64,000 nt of DNA from Sebastes aleutianus (Eukaryota > Chordata > Actinopteri > Perciformes > Sebastidae): contig CAKAKS010000031.1 in the NCBI GenBank assembly GCA_916700875.1, positions 10,883,624 through 10,947,623 on the forward strand, read 5' to 3'. A program made the position numbers and the translations under genes. The notes beneath the pieces were generated by a model. It saw nothing but the letters and a program-made list of their open reading frames with translations, searched no databases and had not been told where the DNA came from. This document shows, one piece after another, positions 36,201 to 49,202 of this stretch. The first letter of the stretch is position 1, and each line of letters starts with the position of its first letter.

Positions 36201-39200
36201 GCTCACTGTAAAACTTGACCCAGATCTTCCCCCTCAACCAATGTTTCACCCTCCTCCTCTTTCGGCCACAGACCCGTAAAACAGCTGGATGTGTGGAAAA
36301 GCTAGCTTCAGCAGAAGTACACATCTCACTCTGTTTTATTTCTGGGTATTTATTTAGCCCTTGATCCAACATGTCCTTGAGATGTAAATGCGTAGTCTCA
36401 TCCAAGTGGACAATAAATGGTGTGGAAATGAAATAAACTCTGCAGGGTTTTTTATTATTGTTTATTTCTGGTCTCAGCTCAAGAAGACGGCAGAGGAGCT
36501 GAACGACGCTTTGTCTACCAAGGAGGAGATCGCCCAGAGGTGTAGGGAGCTTGACATGCAGGTTAGTTTTATGCAGTTGTAACCCCCCCCAACCCCCCAT
36601 GTTTTAGGCTGTTTGATCGCTGGTTTTGGAGACACCATAGTGCAGTGTGCGGGCACTCTTTATCGTGTGTCTGAATGACCTAACGTGAAAGACATAACAC
36701 CACCAGTGGGCCTGGCGAGGTTGTAGAGGTCAGTTAGTTATCACAGTGGCATTCTATTGAGCATGTGAATAACTGGCATTAAAGTCTGACATTAAAACAT
36801 TATTATTTGCCGCCTGTTATTATGAGAGGGTCTATTTGGTTTATGCATTCATGGTGCTGAAATTAAAATGATCCTTCTATTCCATCATAGAGTTTCCAAA
36901 TATGAATCAAATAGCAATATTGTAGGAAAATGCAGCTGTGGTCAAATGTATAATTTGAACTGTTGAGTGTTAGGCATTGCTCATTAGCTCATTATGCAAT
37001 GCAATTTTAAGCTGAAAAGATAAATGAGCACTTATGTACACTAGCTGTATAATTTGCAGGAACGTAGTTAATTACGTTCATTATATTCAAAGTATACAGA
37101 ACAAATGACATGGTATAACGCGTCCTCCAAGTTAAGTTTTATTCTTACTTTTTCTGCTATATTTTGTAACTCTTTTACTATCTAACTGATTGTGTCATAC
37201 TTCTTATAGCTATTTTCTGGTTACACTTTAAAAGCAGCTCTTTTTTTTGCATATGGTATCAAAACAGCTGATTCTGTTGCTACTGATGGATTTTTCCAAT
37301 TTACGTAAATATGTCCTTGTCAAATTTTTTTTAATTTTTTTACCTTGACAGTGATGAGCTGTTGCAAAAACACACTATCTATATTTATCTTCATAGCAGT
37401 CGATCATAATGGACATGTTTATTTACATTTATTTTCCCGCTAATGACACAGAAAAATGGAGCTGTATTTTAAAGTGTCACCTGCTCTCCTGTTGTCTTCA
37501 ATCCTCTTATTTCCTGACTATTTCCACACTGTGTGCCTTGCTTTAAAGGCCCTCCGTGTCCAAGAGGAGCGTGATAGACTGAGGTTAGACTTTAATGAGC
37601 TAGAAGAGAGGGTAAATCCACACTTTTCTTTTCTATCTGCCTCTTTTTCTTCCATCCATGGTGTGTGGTGTGTCTTAATAGTCCTGGATTTTATTCTTTT
37701 CAGTCTGCTTGCACCAGCATCTCTTTCGAAATCCAGACCCCCCCCCATCCCCAACCCCTTCTCCTAATTACTGTATGTGTGCATGTGTGTGTGTGTGTAA
37801 ACGTTTGTGCACAAGTGTTGTTGTGCACACGTATACACACGGTCCTCTTTGGGGCACACCAGCCACATCTGCAGATTTGTGTGGGTGTGTCAGTTGTCAC
37901 CCCTTCACTTATTATCCTCTGCCTTTTTTACCTCGGTGTGTTTCATTGCTTTCCCACAGCAATAGTAGACCGTAAGGGGAAGTATCTACACATACCGTAT
38001 ATTACTCATATGGGATGTTACTATTTTTTATTCGTTTCCCCCTAGGAATGAAAACATATATAAGTGCACATCAAAAACCTTTTCATATATATAAAAAAAT
38101 AGGACTCTGGTCAGCAAGCAGTAAGCAGCACCATTGCACGTACTGTAACTTTTTTTGAGTGGTTCTGAACACAGTTTTGATGGGATATATTTTTAATTTT
38201 TTTCATTTCAAAATGTATTTTTTGAACATGTAAAATAAAAAAAAATAAAAAATAAAAAAAGAGAGTGATCATACGAACAAGTGGATAGCCAGAAAAAAAA
38301 GGAATATTCACATACAATGAAAAGCATAAGCAAAAGAAATTGTCAAACACTTGATGCCTTGGTTTACATATTTGAAAAGGAGTGAGAAGTACAAACTTAT
38401 TTAATCCCACCCCTTCTCCCTAAGTCATTAATAGTGATAATTAACCAGCTTCCTTATTGAGCTAAACATATACTCTAATTAATTTCCCTAAACTTGTCTA
38501 AATATAATAAATATTACCTTTTTATCTCTGTCATACAAAAATATAAATGAATTACTGATATAATTATTCTTATCAAAATAAAAATTCATTATCAATCAAG
38601 AATACCAATTCATTACTTATAATGTATCTTAATCACAATACAAATTCATTACTTACATATTTTTTATCTTAATCATATTGACTCGTTGTTATATAGGCTC
38701 TTGAGAGAATTTTCACAGTGGTGCAAGTTCTCCCAGAACGCTTCCACGTAACAGTGTTACCGACATTTAAATGGCATACATTTTACACATAGAAGTGTTA
38801 GGGTGCTTTCACAAGCCATAGTCTGTTTGGCTTATCCAAATCATAGTGAAATTGATACTTTTGGTTTATTTTCTATTTCTAGTCTGGTTCAGTTTCACCT
38901 GACCTGAGGGTTATGTATGAAGAAGCAAAATGTGTCTTTCTCCTCTCGAGAGCTGCCACTTGTATGCAGGGAATCACAGACTTTGATATATTGCTGTTGA
39001 AGTGTTTTAACTTTGACTCGGCACCGATCTACTGTGCTCATGAATCCCTTCTCGTCCACGAATCACACCAGAGTTTGATTAAAACAGACTAAATGTTGGC
39101 TTGTGAAAAGACCCTTAAACAACATTTAAAAAAAAAAAAACATAGCTAGTGTGTCAGAAGAAAAGTCAGAAAAACCTATTGACGTTTATTTTAAAGTCCC

Positions 39201-42200
39201 AATATTTTGAAGAAGGGTTGTTGACTTGATCCTGGCATATTCATAAACAGTCAGAGTTGAGAACTTATGGTATGTGGTAATGGCTTTACATGCCAAGTAA
39301 TTAGAAATGGATTCATATTTACAGATTTTTTTTTTCCTCTTAAAAAATATTAAGATCAGTTCGTATATGTTTTGAGGTGCAGCAGACTTAGTAATTAATT
39401 ACTGTCATTAGTGTCACATTCAAAACAAACAAAAATCAATCTGCTTCTGCTTTGCTTTGTGTGGAGTTTGAAACCCTGTCTATCACACTGAGAAGGCAAC
39501 ATCAAACCATATGTAGCCCTCTCTGCTATGTTGGGAGTTTGTTGGTTTGCCACTGTTGAAGTGTGTTTGGTGTGTGCTTGCTTTATTACCAGAATCAATG
39601 CTGCAGTGATATAATAGTAACCTCATGGATTGAATGCTGTAAAGAAAAACGTGTACATTTAAATAGCTTGAGAGATACAATTTGAAAACTAACTTATTTC
39701 CCTTCTCTGCCCCTCTTCTCTCTATCTTTAACATTCCTTCCCTCTCTCCTTCTCTACACCTCTCATGCTCCCTTTTATCCCTTTTATCCTCCATGCCAAC
39801 CATTCCTTTCTGCCCGTTTCCGGTTTTTCTTTTTGCCATTTCCATTCTTCGCCCTCCTTTTTTTTCTCGCTCTCTTCCCTCCCACAGGTGGCAGCCCTGC
39901 AAGAGGAGAAGAGCAGTTTGCTAGCAGAGAACCAGGTCCTGATGGAGAGACTTAACCAGTCTGACTCCATAGAGGATATAAACAGCCCTGCTGGACGCAG
40001 ACACCTCCAGCTGCAGACACAACTGGAGCAACTACAGGAAGAAACGTTCAGGTGCGGACGTCGCTAGAAGGAGCGAGAGTTTGTCATATAAAAAAAGTTG
40101 AATTGACTGATGCTGATGTCAAAAATCTGAGATTTGAAAGATAATTATCCCTAATTTGTTCTAGGTTGGAGGCATCAAAAGATGACTACCGAATCCGTTG
40201 TGAAGAGCTTGAAAAAGAACTTCTGGACGTGAAGTCGCAGAACGAAGAGCTTGCGTCGCTGGCTGATGAAGCCCAGTCTCTCAAGGACGAGATGGATGTC
40301 CTCAGGTAAGAAGGGGTGAAGCAAAATCAGGGCTCTAATTATACTGCGATTACCTGAGTAAAGAATACTAAACAAGAGAGGGGATTCCAAATGCCTAATG
40401 GGAATAAAATTAGTCAGAAAAACAGGAGATGACGCAAGCCAAATAATGTATTGTTGAACCACTATCCTGTTATTTCAAGCTTCTGTTGTTATAGGTGTGC
40501 CGCTACACAAACAGAACCTCGATAATGAAAGTGCTTGTTGTTGTTTCCCTCCCCAGGCATTCATCAGACAAAGTGTCAAAGCTGGAGGGCACAGTGGAAC
40601 ACTACAAGAAGAAACTAGAGGACATGGGACTCCTCAGGAGACAGGTACACAGACAACAATGCCTTTTATTGTGACAAGCTCTTCTAAATGTTCCACACAG
40701 TACATTACACATTGTTAGTCTAACAACTGGCAATATTTGTATGTCCAAGTTAGACGGCACAAATTGACATTTCCTGTATCTATTTTTCCAGAATAAGCTT
40801 TTGGAGGAGAAGAACACGGTGTTAATGCAGGGCAGCGTCAGTTTGGAAGAGGAGCTACGGAAGGCGAACGCTACCAAGGGCCAGCTGGAGACATACAAGA
40901 GACAGGTACCCAACCAGCAGCCGTGTTGACTTCCTCACATGCAGTAATCATTATTTACATGGGCCCTTGGCTTGGTGATGTACCCCCTACATGTAACTCT
41001 GTCACTATTAATAGTACTCACACATATGTATATGTCCTTTCTCTGCACAGGTGGTTGAACTTCAGAACAGACTGTCGGAAGAGTCTAAAAAGGCCGACAA
41101 GATGGAGTTTGAGTACAAACGCGTCAAAGAGAAAGTGGACTCTCTACAGAAAGAAAAAGATGTATGTACAATATTATCAATAGAAGAACTGGTACACTAT
41201 GACCCAACAGGAGGGGTGGGGGGAAAAATTGATACAGCATAGTATCTTCATTCCAGACCCTGCACTATTTAACTCTTGTCATACTTTTTTTTTTTATAAC
41301 TCCTTCCCGCTCTTTTCCTCTCCCTCTATAGCGTATGCGGACGGAGAGAGACTCTCTGAAGGAGACTATTGAGGAGCTACATTGTGTCCAAGCCCAGGAG
41401 GGACAGCTTACATCAGGTAACATGAACAACTTGTCAACAGAAGCTCGGATAATCTACTTGGTCAAGCCTAAATGGTTGGGTTTAACCTGTATTAACTGTT
41501 CGTTTCAGGCTTGTTCCCGATGGCCAGCAACGACGGCTCTGATTCGCTGGCTGCTGAGATCACCACCCCAGAGATTCGGTAGGAATTTTAAACCCCACCA
41601 CATTTTGTTTCGCTTCGGTGATTTAAAAAAGATGATGTTAGTTATAGTTGCTGATGCAGTACAAATATCTTAGAGGACATCTAATGTGTTTATATTCAGT
41701 AGGTTACAGAGGAAGAAGTATCACATCAAAGTATTTTGTATTCTCTGTTCAAAAAATATTTTTTACAAGACCTGGTTCCAAGTTTTTGGACACAGTTTAT
41801 GGCACGCAATATTACAACTTGCGTGCTAAACAGATATCAGTCAAGATAGAGGATAAGATTTGAGAGGTGCTTTACAATGACAGGGTCATAGGGCTGCAAC
41901 TAGTGATTATTTTCTTTGTCTAATTAATCTATTGATCGTTATCTCGATTAACCGATTAGTTGTTTGGCATATAAAATGTCCGAAAATGTTGAAAAATATT
42001 GAGCAGGATGACATCCTCAAATGTCTTGTTTTGTCAACAACTCAAAGATATTCAGTTTCCTGTCATAGAGGAGTAAAGAAACCAGAAAATATTCTCATTT
42101 AATAAGCTGGAATCAAAGAATTTGGACTTTTTTTTTTCTTAAAAACATTACTCAAACCGATTAATCGATTATCAAAATAGTTGCCGATTAATTTGATAGT

Positions 42201-45200
42201 TGAAAACAAATCGATTAATTGTTGCAGCTCTGGGGGAAGACAGTTGGATCCTCTGCTGATGTTGTTGATATTGTGTGTGTGTGTGTGTGTTCAGTGTGTC
42301 TGTTGTGCTGTTGTTCACTCTGTAGCCAGATGGTTTCTAGCCTTCTCCTCTTTCTCTCTCTGCTGTTTTAAAGGTAGACGAGTTTGGCCTAAAAAGAGCT
42401 GTCTCGCTCTGTAGCGACTTATGTAATAGTTGTGTGTGAGTTACATCAGCCTGGCTGCTGCTTGGCTGGGTTTTCCTGCTGGCAGCATACCATGCCTGGA
42501 TTTTTTTTTGTTTCCCAACACTTGTGAACCAAAATAAATATGGACTTACATTTGAAATCCTCTAAAAGCTACTAATGGAAAAAAAAAAAAAAAACATTAC
42601 TTGAGTCAACCTCTAATCATTACCCTCTAGAGATAGAGTAACAAAAAAGCTGTTGTACCCTGAGGTGATGTCATATCCTGCAAGCGTTTGAAGGTGGAAG
42701 TAACATGTTGCAATAGCTGTGATCCTGTGAGATATCTGTGAGAGAAGAGCTCTGTGTGAAATATCAAATTGATGATGAGTCATGCTCTTTTATGTCTAGT
42801 TGGTTGTCAGTTCAGCATCCAACAGTGAGTGTGAAAAGCTGAATAAGGGCCTTTTTTGACAGATTCAACCTGTTGCTTTTATAAGCAGCATCTGGGACCG
42901 ATTTGCCTGTCGGTTTCCTCTAAACTATAAAAACAGCCAGAACAACAGCTGGAATTGTAGTTATTCTCTCGATCTACTTCAGAAACAGAAGAAATCCGGT
43001 CAAGTTGATGTAATATTTTCCCAATAAGCTCTTCTCAAATCTTTTCTCTGCCTTCTTTGGCCTGACCTTTGCTAGCAACAGCAGCTGTGAGTTTGTCTGG
43101 AAACATTTAGTCAGTTGGAAAGGAGTTGGCAGCCACATCCTAAAAATCCCAAGAGCTCAACACTATCAAAAAAACAGATCCAATCTAATCTGTTTGGTAG
43201 CTGGATTGAAGGGAGGGAAGTATCTCAAGGATCTTTCCACCTGACATTTTTGTGTTCACCTGAGTACAAAGTTCGTCATCAGGAAAGCAGTGCAAGATAA
43301 TAAGCTTCTATATAGCTTCTCGGTGGGCGTCTCAAACATATTTTTAGCTCTGTAGACGGTAATGTCGGTCAGTCTGACAGTCCAACACTTGTAGTATTAC
43401 AGCAACATTACAGCAGTCTTGTTGCTGCTATTGTTTTAGCATTAACTAAACAGAGCCAGCAGATGTGTTGCATGTGTTTGCATAAAGAAGAACTGATGTA
43501 ATAATGTATTCTCACCAGTGGTAAATATAATGTACGATTTAATTTTAGAGTGACATATCGAGGTAAATATTCGTCAGAATTGATGAGTACCGGTGTAAAC
43601 AAATATTGTTTGCAACTATATGCGATCATTTATCAGCGTTGTTTGGAAATTAACACTTCGCTTCTGTCCGACGTTGTTTTTTTTACAGAGAACATTTGAT
43701 TCGTCTTCAGCATGAGAACAAGATGTTGAAGCTGGCCCAGGAGGGATCAGACAATGAGAAGATCGCACTGTTGCAGAGTCTACTGGAGGATGCCAACAGG
43801 AGGAAAAATGAGCTGGAGACGGAGAACAGGTCAGCAAAGAGCACGGAAACATGCAGCGTTAGCAGCAAGAGCAAACACACTTGAGGCTGAATCCTTTATT
43901 GCATTTACCTAGGAAAAACACTAACATTTTTTTCTCTTTCGTGCTCAATATCTTATCCAAATTTAATGAAAATCTTTTGGTCTCTTCTTGTAGTTTTGAG
44001 TTGTGTTTCCCTGTGTTGGGAACGTGGATCCATCTCTCATTTCTTTCCCCCCACACAAAGATTTTCTTTGTCTTTACTGGAATTTCAGTCAATGACCTTT
44101 TTAGCCAGCAGCCCTGTCTCTCTGGTGTTTGCTCATCGCTGTTTATCTCGTTAAACTGGTCTTTTTCTTTATCTAGGTTGAACAATCAGCGCCTGATGGA
44201 GGAACAGGGTCAGGTAGAGGAGCTACAGAAGAACCTTCAAGAACAGGGTTCCAAAGCAGACGACGTAAGTAACGACGTGTTTGTTCTGCATCGTGGGGTG
44301 CACAAGTTGAAATGTTGCCAGCAACCACAGAGAGTCAAATTCCCCATCATACCACACACGACTGCAGTACACCGCTCCTCCTGAAGGCTTTTGATATTTT
44401 ATTTTGAAAAAGTAAATTGCGAATGTGAACACATTGTGTGTGTACGCTTGCCCCAGTGCATTTTGTTTCAACTAACTCTAACACTAACAATAACCATTTC
44501 TAACACTCATCGTATCCACGATCACGTTTTTCTGTTTGTGTGTGCTCTTTTACATTGTTTCTATGTTGTAGCCGCAAGATAGCCTTCATAGCATCAGTGA
44601 ATTAATTAATTAAATGTGAGATTAGACCAGTAACACAAATTTGTTCCAGTTCGTATTAACACTTGTGTTTCATTTCATCGCTTTCTTCTCTGTTCCTTGT
44701 CTCCTTCAAACCAGTTCCTACTAGAGGACTACTGGTATTTAGGATGGTTTGGAGCACCTCCCAAGAAGCTTTATATGTGAGAGAGAGAAAGAGAGAGCTT
44801 GCATGCATGCTAAACGCCATCTTTCTTCACAGCATAATGAACCCTGATTTAAAAATACTAAAATGATTCTTTCGCGGGTTGCCGGTTCCATTCCTTCAAG
44901 CCTGTGTAGATTTTGCATCCCATCACAAATGTTGTCCGTCTTGCTTTAACCAATCTGTCTTTTCACTCATGATTGAACACTTATTTTCAGTATTTTGACC
45001 ACTCACTTTCAGTGTTTTATAGACGCAGTACAATTTATAAAAAAACAATTGCCTTAACGCATTATCACAATTATAGAGGAATTGCTTATTTAAGTAGAAA
45101 AACTAGTATAATTTCAGTCAGGTTAAGGAGCTGGTGTGTCCAATGTCGGGCGCAAAGACAGGAAAGACACTTCCTCAACAGATTATCGCATGGATGATTC

Positions 45201-48200
45201 TTACCAATCAATTAAATACTTGTGCATTTTCTTTTCAAATAATGCTCCCACTCACAGACTATAGTAAGTATAACTTCCTGACAAGTTCCCTCTTTCAGAC
45301 TCTGTTCTTTCAGGGTGTTAGTTTTTTTGATTTCCTGAAACAAATGTGTAACAACTCAGAATACATTTGCAGATTGTAAAAAAAAATGTGATGCTAATGT
45401 TGTGTTAGTATAAATGTTTTAAGAGAATAAAATGAAAACTACAAAATGCAGTCTTTGCAAAGAGAATTACAACTTCATGCATTTGTCCGACTGAGTTGTT
45501 GCACACGAGTGCTTTTTTTCCTAGCTAGGTGTCGAGATTCTGCAGGTCTCTTTTTCCTTGTTAGAAACAGAGAAGCATCTTTTAATCACTCCTTTTGGCA
45601 TCTTCTACGTGTAGATTTCTCCTCTCTGTAGAAACTCAACTTTCCCCCTTTCCTTGATGCTCTCTTCCTTTAGAGACTTTCTGCTCTCACATGATTCGGC
45701 TGCACACCACACGGATAGTGGTAAATCATAAAAAAAAAAAACTCCTGTAATTGGAAATATTCTTTGTGATCATCCAACCTTGGGAATCATGTTATCTCCC
45801 ACTGAACGTTTTGCTTTGAGGTCTGCATTTCTTCTGTTTTGGGTTGCCTCATTTACAGTAATTCCAGATCTCTTACTGTGGTATAATACCACTATGATGA
45901 CCTTTTCCAAACATTGTCTGCTGAACACTTCCCTCTGTTGGATGAGAAGGGAAATGTTGTATTGTGGTGCATTTTTAATTACAACCTTTTCAACTAAGTG
46001 AGAGAACTAGCATGGCACACAAATGTGGCTGCAGGTATAAAGATGAAGAAGACTACTGCAACTCCTGCATTTATCCAACAGAGTGTCTCTTTCTAGTCCT
46101 TTTTGAAGATTTAAATTGTATAGATTGGAATATAATGCTTTTATAAAACACATCCTTTATTTGTCTTTTTTTCAGTCTTCCATTCTGAAGAAGAAATATG
46201 AGGAGCACATGTAAGTTACTGTCTTACAAACCCAAACATATGTTTTGCTGTGGCAAGATGACACGAAACTTGATTCGAATAGGATGCTTAATATGAAGTA
46301 TTAGACGACACTAGGGCCTAAAAAAACCCATTTTTGACTCCTAATCAGGGAGAAACTACGAGAGCTGAACAATGAGTTACTGAAGAAGAATGCCTTCATC
46401 GACGAAATGGAGCCTAAATACACCACCAGCTGTGAGTTTGAATTCTGAATGTTTGACGCTTGTTGACCTCCATCCTCTCTTACCATCTATTCTTATCATT
46501 TTTTTTAAAATTTGAAATGATTTAATGTATTATGTTGTGGTGCAGATATATAAAAAGCATAGCAAAGGACAAATAAACTTAGCAAAAAAAAAATGTATGT
46601 TGTTGCCTCTTTAGCCCAACGAGTGGAGGACCTGGAAGAGGCCTTGAAGAAGAAAGATGAAGACATGAAACTGATGGAGGAGAGATATAAGAAATACCTG
46701 GAAAAAGCCAAGAGCGTGAGTATATTTTTTATTACCAACATCTATCTTTAGTAACCAGCGATGGTCGCTGTAGGTGTGGGTCAACAAGAAAACGTATGCG
46801 ATGTGATTGAACGTGTCTTCTCCAGGTGATCCGGACCTTGGACCCCAAGCAGAACCAGGGTTCAGGTCCAGAGGTCCAGGCCCTGAAGAACCAGCTGCAG
46901 GAGAAGGACAGGATGTTGCACTCATTGGAGGTAATCGAGGGTTAGAAGAGTTGGATGGTCTGGAAAGGAAAGGGGTGGACCAGGCAGAGGAAGCCTGGGA
47001 AATACAATGGAAATAATTGGACAACAGTGTATTGTAGCTTAAAAAATCAGTTTCACTACTTCATTTTTTGTGTCTTTTTTGTTTCCTCCAAACAGAAAGA
47101 GATGGACAAAACAAAAAGCCAGAGAGATTACGAGGAGAAACTGATTGTGTCAGCCTGGTACAACATGGTAAGAAAGACCTTTACGGCCTGAAACTGTTGA
47201 TGTAGCTATTTTAAATGTGGCACACACTAATATTCAGCTGAGATTTGTTACCAGGAAGAGTGATAATTCCCAAGTCATAATACACAAAAGTCCATAATAT
47301 CATAGTAATATGGAACTGCAACGATTAGTCCATTAATCATAATCTAATAATTAGTCAATCAAAACTAAATTTATTGGCTAAAATTGATTATTTTGAGGGT
47401 GAATAGGGTAAACAAATGTAACTAATAGATATCACCATGACAACTTCTCCAGTTGATTACTTACATTAACACAGTTTTCTGAAAATGGAAGTTTAAAAAT
47501 GCAAATTAGACATAATCTAATCAAATATGTGTTAATATGCTGCATACATTTCCAGAACAGAAATCTGAACATTGGATGAAGCCAAGTTCAAAATTATTGT
47601 TTCATTTGGTTGACATATTACTCTAATATGTCATGGGAGGGAATTATAGATATCTCTTTTTATCACTCCATAAATCAGAAAATACTGTCAACAGCCATGC
47701 AACAAAACATTTGCACCATGTTTTTAGGAATAAAATGTTCTATAAATCAGGCTATGAATGATATATGAACAAACCCCTCTGTAAAAACCTTCAGAATATA
47801 GATAGGAATGGATGTAAATGCAGATTTCGGGCTCAAGAGTATGAAGAAAAACCTCATTTTGAGAAAACAGCCTTTAAAGATATGGATTGTAAGATTCCAT
47901 ACATTTTGATGACACTACAGGTGAATAGGTTAAACAATTTGAACTAATAGATATCACCATGAAACTCTTCCAGTTGATTTGAAATTTTTATGTATATATG
48001 CAAATGAGGCATTATCTAATCTTAACTTTTGGTGAATTTAGGAGAAATCTACAGATGCAAATAGACAAAGTAGTAAAATAAACATCTAAATATGTATTTT
48101 TGATGTTTTCTTTCCACTATTCTGAAAGAAGACATATTATGGAAGCAAAATAGCCCAAAATCTCAAATTTGATCAGTGCATGAAAAACAACGTTTGGCTT

Positions 48201-49202
48201 GGGTGTCTCCCCTAAAGCCCTTTTTAATGCAAAAATGCCAAATGTGATGGTTCCAGCTTCTCAAAAATTCCCCACTTTTCTGAGTCTTGCATTACAGTGA
48301 ACTGAGTATCTTGAGGTTTGGGACTCTTGGTCAGACAAAAAAAAGACATTTATTGATGTCTCATTGTGCTCTAAGATACAGAGATGGGCATTTTTCACTG
48401 TTTTATTTACAAAATGATGACTTGATAATGAAAATAATCATTTAATTTCAGCCCTAAAGTAATGCATAGCTGACCCAAAGACAGTTATTTGCAGTCGCCA
48501 GCAGTAAAACATTAAATCCTAACCTAAGGCACTGAAAAACATACACTTACCTACATATTAATTGCAAAAATAATTGTCCAGAAAACAATTGTGCTCACTT
48601 CCTAATTTGATAGACATTATAGAATCTATACAACATCATACTTTCTTTGTTACACATGACATTCTGCATGTTTTTATGTGTGAATTTGAATACTTCTGAT
48701 ATTTTTGCATTACCTAGGATTGCATGTAATATAAGAAATCATCATTCTTAACTCATGCAGGAAGCTGTTTTAACCACTAGAGGGCAGCGTATGCTTTTCT
48801 ATAAGCTTAAAAAACAATGTTTGCTCTGTTACACATTTGATCAATAGCTGGTGTTAATGTTCATGAGTTGTTAAATTGGTGCTAATATCGTGTTTGAGGT
48901 TGTGTTTGCTTTCTCATGCATCAGGATTAGTTGCACTGATGGTAGCTGATTCTCTTACTGACTGTGTGTTGTTCTGGCTCATATTGAGTCTCCATCTACT
49001 CACCGCCTATAGTTATACGTATAGTGACCATTAAGAACATTATACTGTATCTTTTCTACAGGGTATGTCTCTGCAGAAGAAGGCGGCTGAAGACAGACTC
49101 GCCAACACCGGCTCTGGTCAGTCCTTCCTGGCCCGGCAGAGACAAGCCACCAGCACGCGCCGCTCCTATCCGGGCCACGTCCAGCCAGCTACCGCAAGGT
49201 AG
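27236..49202 (+). CDS. hook3: Hook microtubule-tethering protein 3 (23 coding exons)
   Basis: Dynein-dynactin activating adaptor; its N-terminus binds dynein light intermediate chain and its C-terminus the AKTIP/FHIP cargo complex. Exons: 27236-27292, 34126-34211, 34673-34745, 35081-35131, 35304-35436, 35571-35638, 35868-35930, 36478-36561, 39888-40051, 40165-40305, 40557-40644, 40792-40905, 41051-41161, 41332-41416, 41509-41578, 43689-43829, 44177-44264, 46176-46210, 46349-46431, 46615-46715, 46826-46930, 47096-47167, 49062-49202. All are in phase, giving 717 aa (human 718). The Hook domain is residues 1-160 (LCESLLTW, VGDNWRLKISNLKKVLKGIL, DFTLPDVNLIGEHSD). Q147 and I154, known dynein-contact positions in human HOOK3, are kept. 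A long coiled coil follows to about 640, then IVSAWYNMGMSLQKKAAEDR and the end YPGHVQPATAR. Intron 1 (6.8 kb) holds a tandem duplication and a hAT element. A further in-frame cassette may lie at 37549-37611. Confidence 0.97.
27664..28784. repeat. Tandem duplication (unit ~0.54-0.59 kb) in hook3 intron 1
   Basis: Unit 1 (27664-28198) and unit 2 (28199-28784) align along their length. Shared pieces include TTCAAAAAATGTCAA, TTGAGTGCTTTGGTGCAACA, GACATGGCATGTGATGGAAA, CTGTGCATTCTGGGTA and AGTCATGTGCTTCTATACAT. Differences are small indels: a G14 run is present only in unit 1, and some extra sequence only in unit 2. Confidence 0.85.
30447..30772. mobile_element. 326-bp hAT-type MITE with 8-bp duplication
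   Basis: Imperfect inverted termini TAGAGTTGGGCAATA and TATCGCCCAGCCCTA, flanked by TAATGAAG at 30439-30446 and 30773-30780. The interior has many ATATCG/CGATAT motifs. It is in hook3 intron 1. Confidence 0.85.
32520..32811 (+). mobile_element. hAT-like TAGGGCTGCA repeat copy A
   Basis: Starts TAGGGCTGCATGATTTT. Its interior (TTAAGTCTGTAGAATATG, GGACATCTCTGCGGCACCAC, ACAAATATTGCGCCTCCTGC) recurs at 56950-57122. The right terminus is missing. It is in hook3 intron 1. Confidence 0.65.
34413..34502 (+). mobile_element. hAT-like terminus fragment
   Basis: TAGGGATGTCACGAGAAGTG followed by a degraded interior, in hook3 intron 2. Only one end is recognisable, so the call is tentative. Confidence 0.3.
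37549..37611 (+). CDS. hook3: Candidate 63-nt in-frame cassette exon of hook3
   Basis: Between the exons ending 36561 and starting 39888, both in phase 0, lies a 63-nt open segment with an acceptor (gctttaaag) and a donor (GTAAAT). It encodes 21 residues: ALRVQEERDR then LRLDFNELEER. That is three heptads, with V4, L11, L18 at d-like and A1, R8, F15 at a-like positions, so insertion after residue 205 would preserve coiled-coil register. The acceptor has a weak pyrimidine tract, as expected for a regulated exon. I recall no equivalent in human HOOK1 or HOOK3. Including it would give a 738-aa protein. It could be fish-specific or a chance open segment. Confidence 0.5.
38150..38430 (-). mobile_element. 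LINE 3'UTR fragment
   Basis: On the minus strand it reads GGGTGGGATTAAATAAGTTT, then ACTCCTTTTC, and ends near ACATGTTCAAAAAATACATT, resembling a common fish LINE 3' end. No coding part remains. It is in hook3 intron 8. Confidence 0.45.
41889..42232 (+). mobile_element. hAT-like TAGGGCTGCAACTA repeat
   Basis: Inverted ends TAGGGCTGCAACTA and TAATTGTTGCAGCTCTG, with the interior rich in CGATTAATCGATTA motifs that also oppose each other. No clear target duplication was found. It is in hook3 intron 15. A degraded relative starts near 47315. Confidence 0.6.
47315..48330. repeat. Repeat-rich block with internal partial duplication in hook3 intron 22
   Basis: About 47398-47460 and 47921-47980 share GGTGAATAGG(G)TAAACAA, ACTAATAGATATCACCATGA and TTCCAGTTGATT. 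The following sequences also resemble each other (GCAAATTAGACATAATCTAA against GCAAATGAGGCATTATCTAA). It is probably one interspersed element or two nested copies; termini were not found. Confidence 0.45.
48774..48788 (+). promoter_or_regulatory. CTCF-like motif
   Basis: CCACTAGAGGGCAGC matches the well-known CTCF core consensus (CCA.NAG.GGGC). It lies in the last intron of hook3, outside the repeat block. Binding is untested. Confidence 0.4.

Noticed and set aside
36184..36600. 138-codon minus-strand frame
   Set aside because: Antisense over a hook3 exon and intron, with no homology recognised.
39483..39902. 139-codon minus-strand frame rich in Arg, Glu and Lys
   Set aside because: It is the antisense of the T/C-rich tract before the hook3 exon at 39888; low complexity, no domain.
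43881..44384. 167-codon plus-strand frame in hook3
   Set aside because: It contains exon 44177-44264 only; flanks are intronic.
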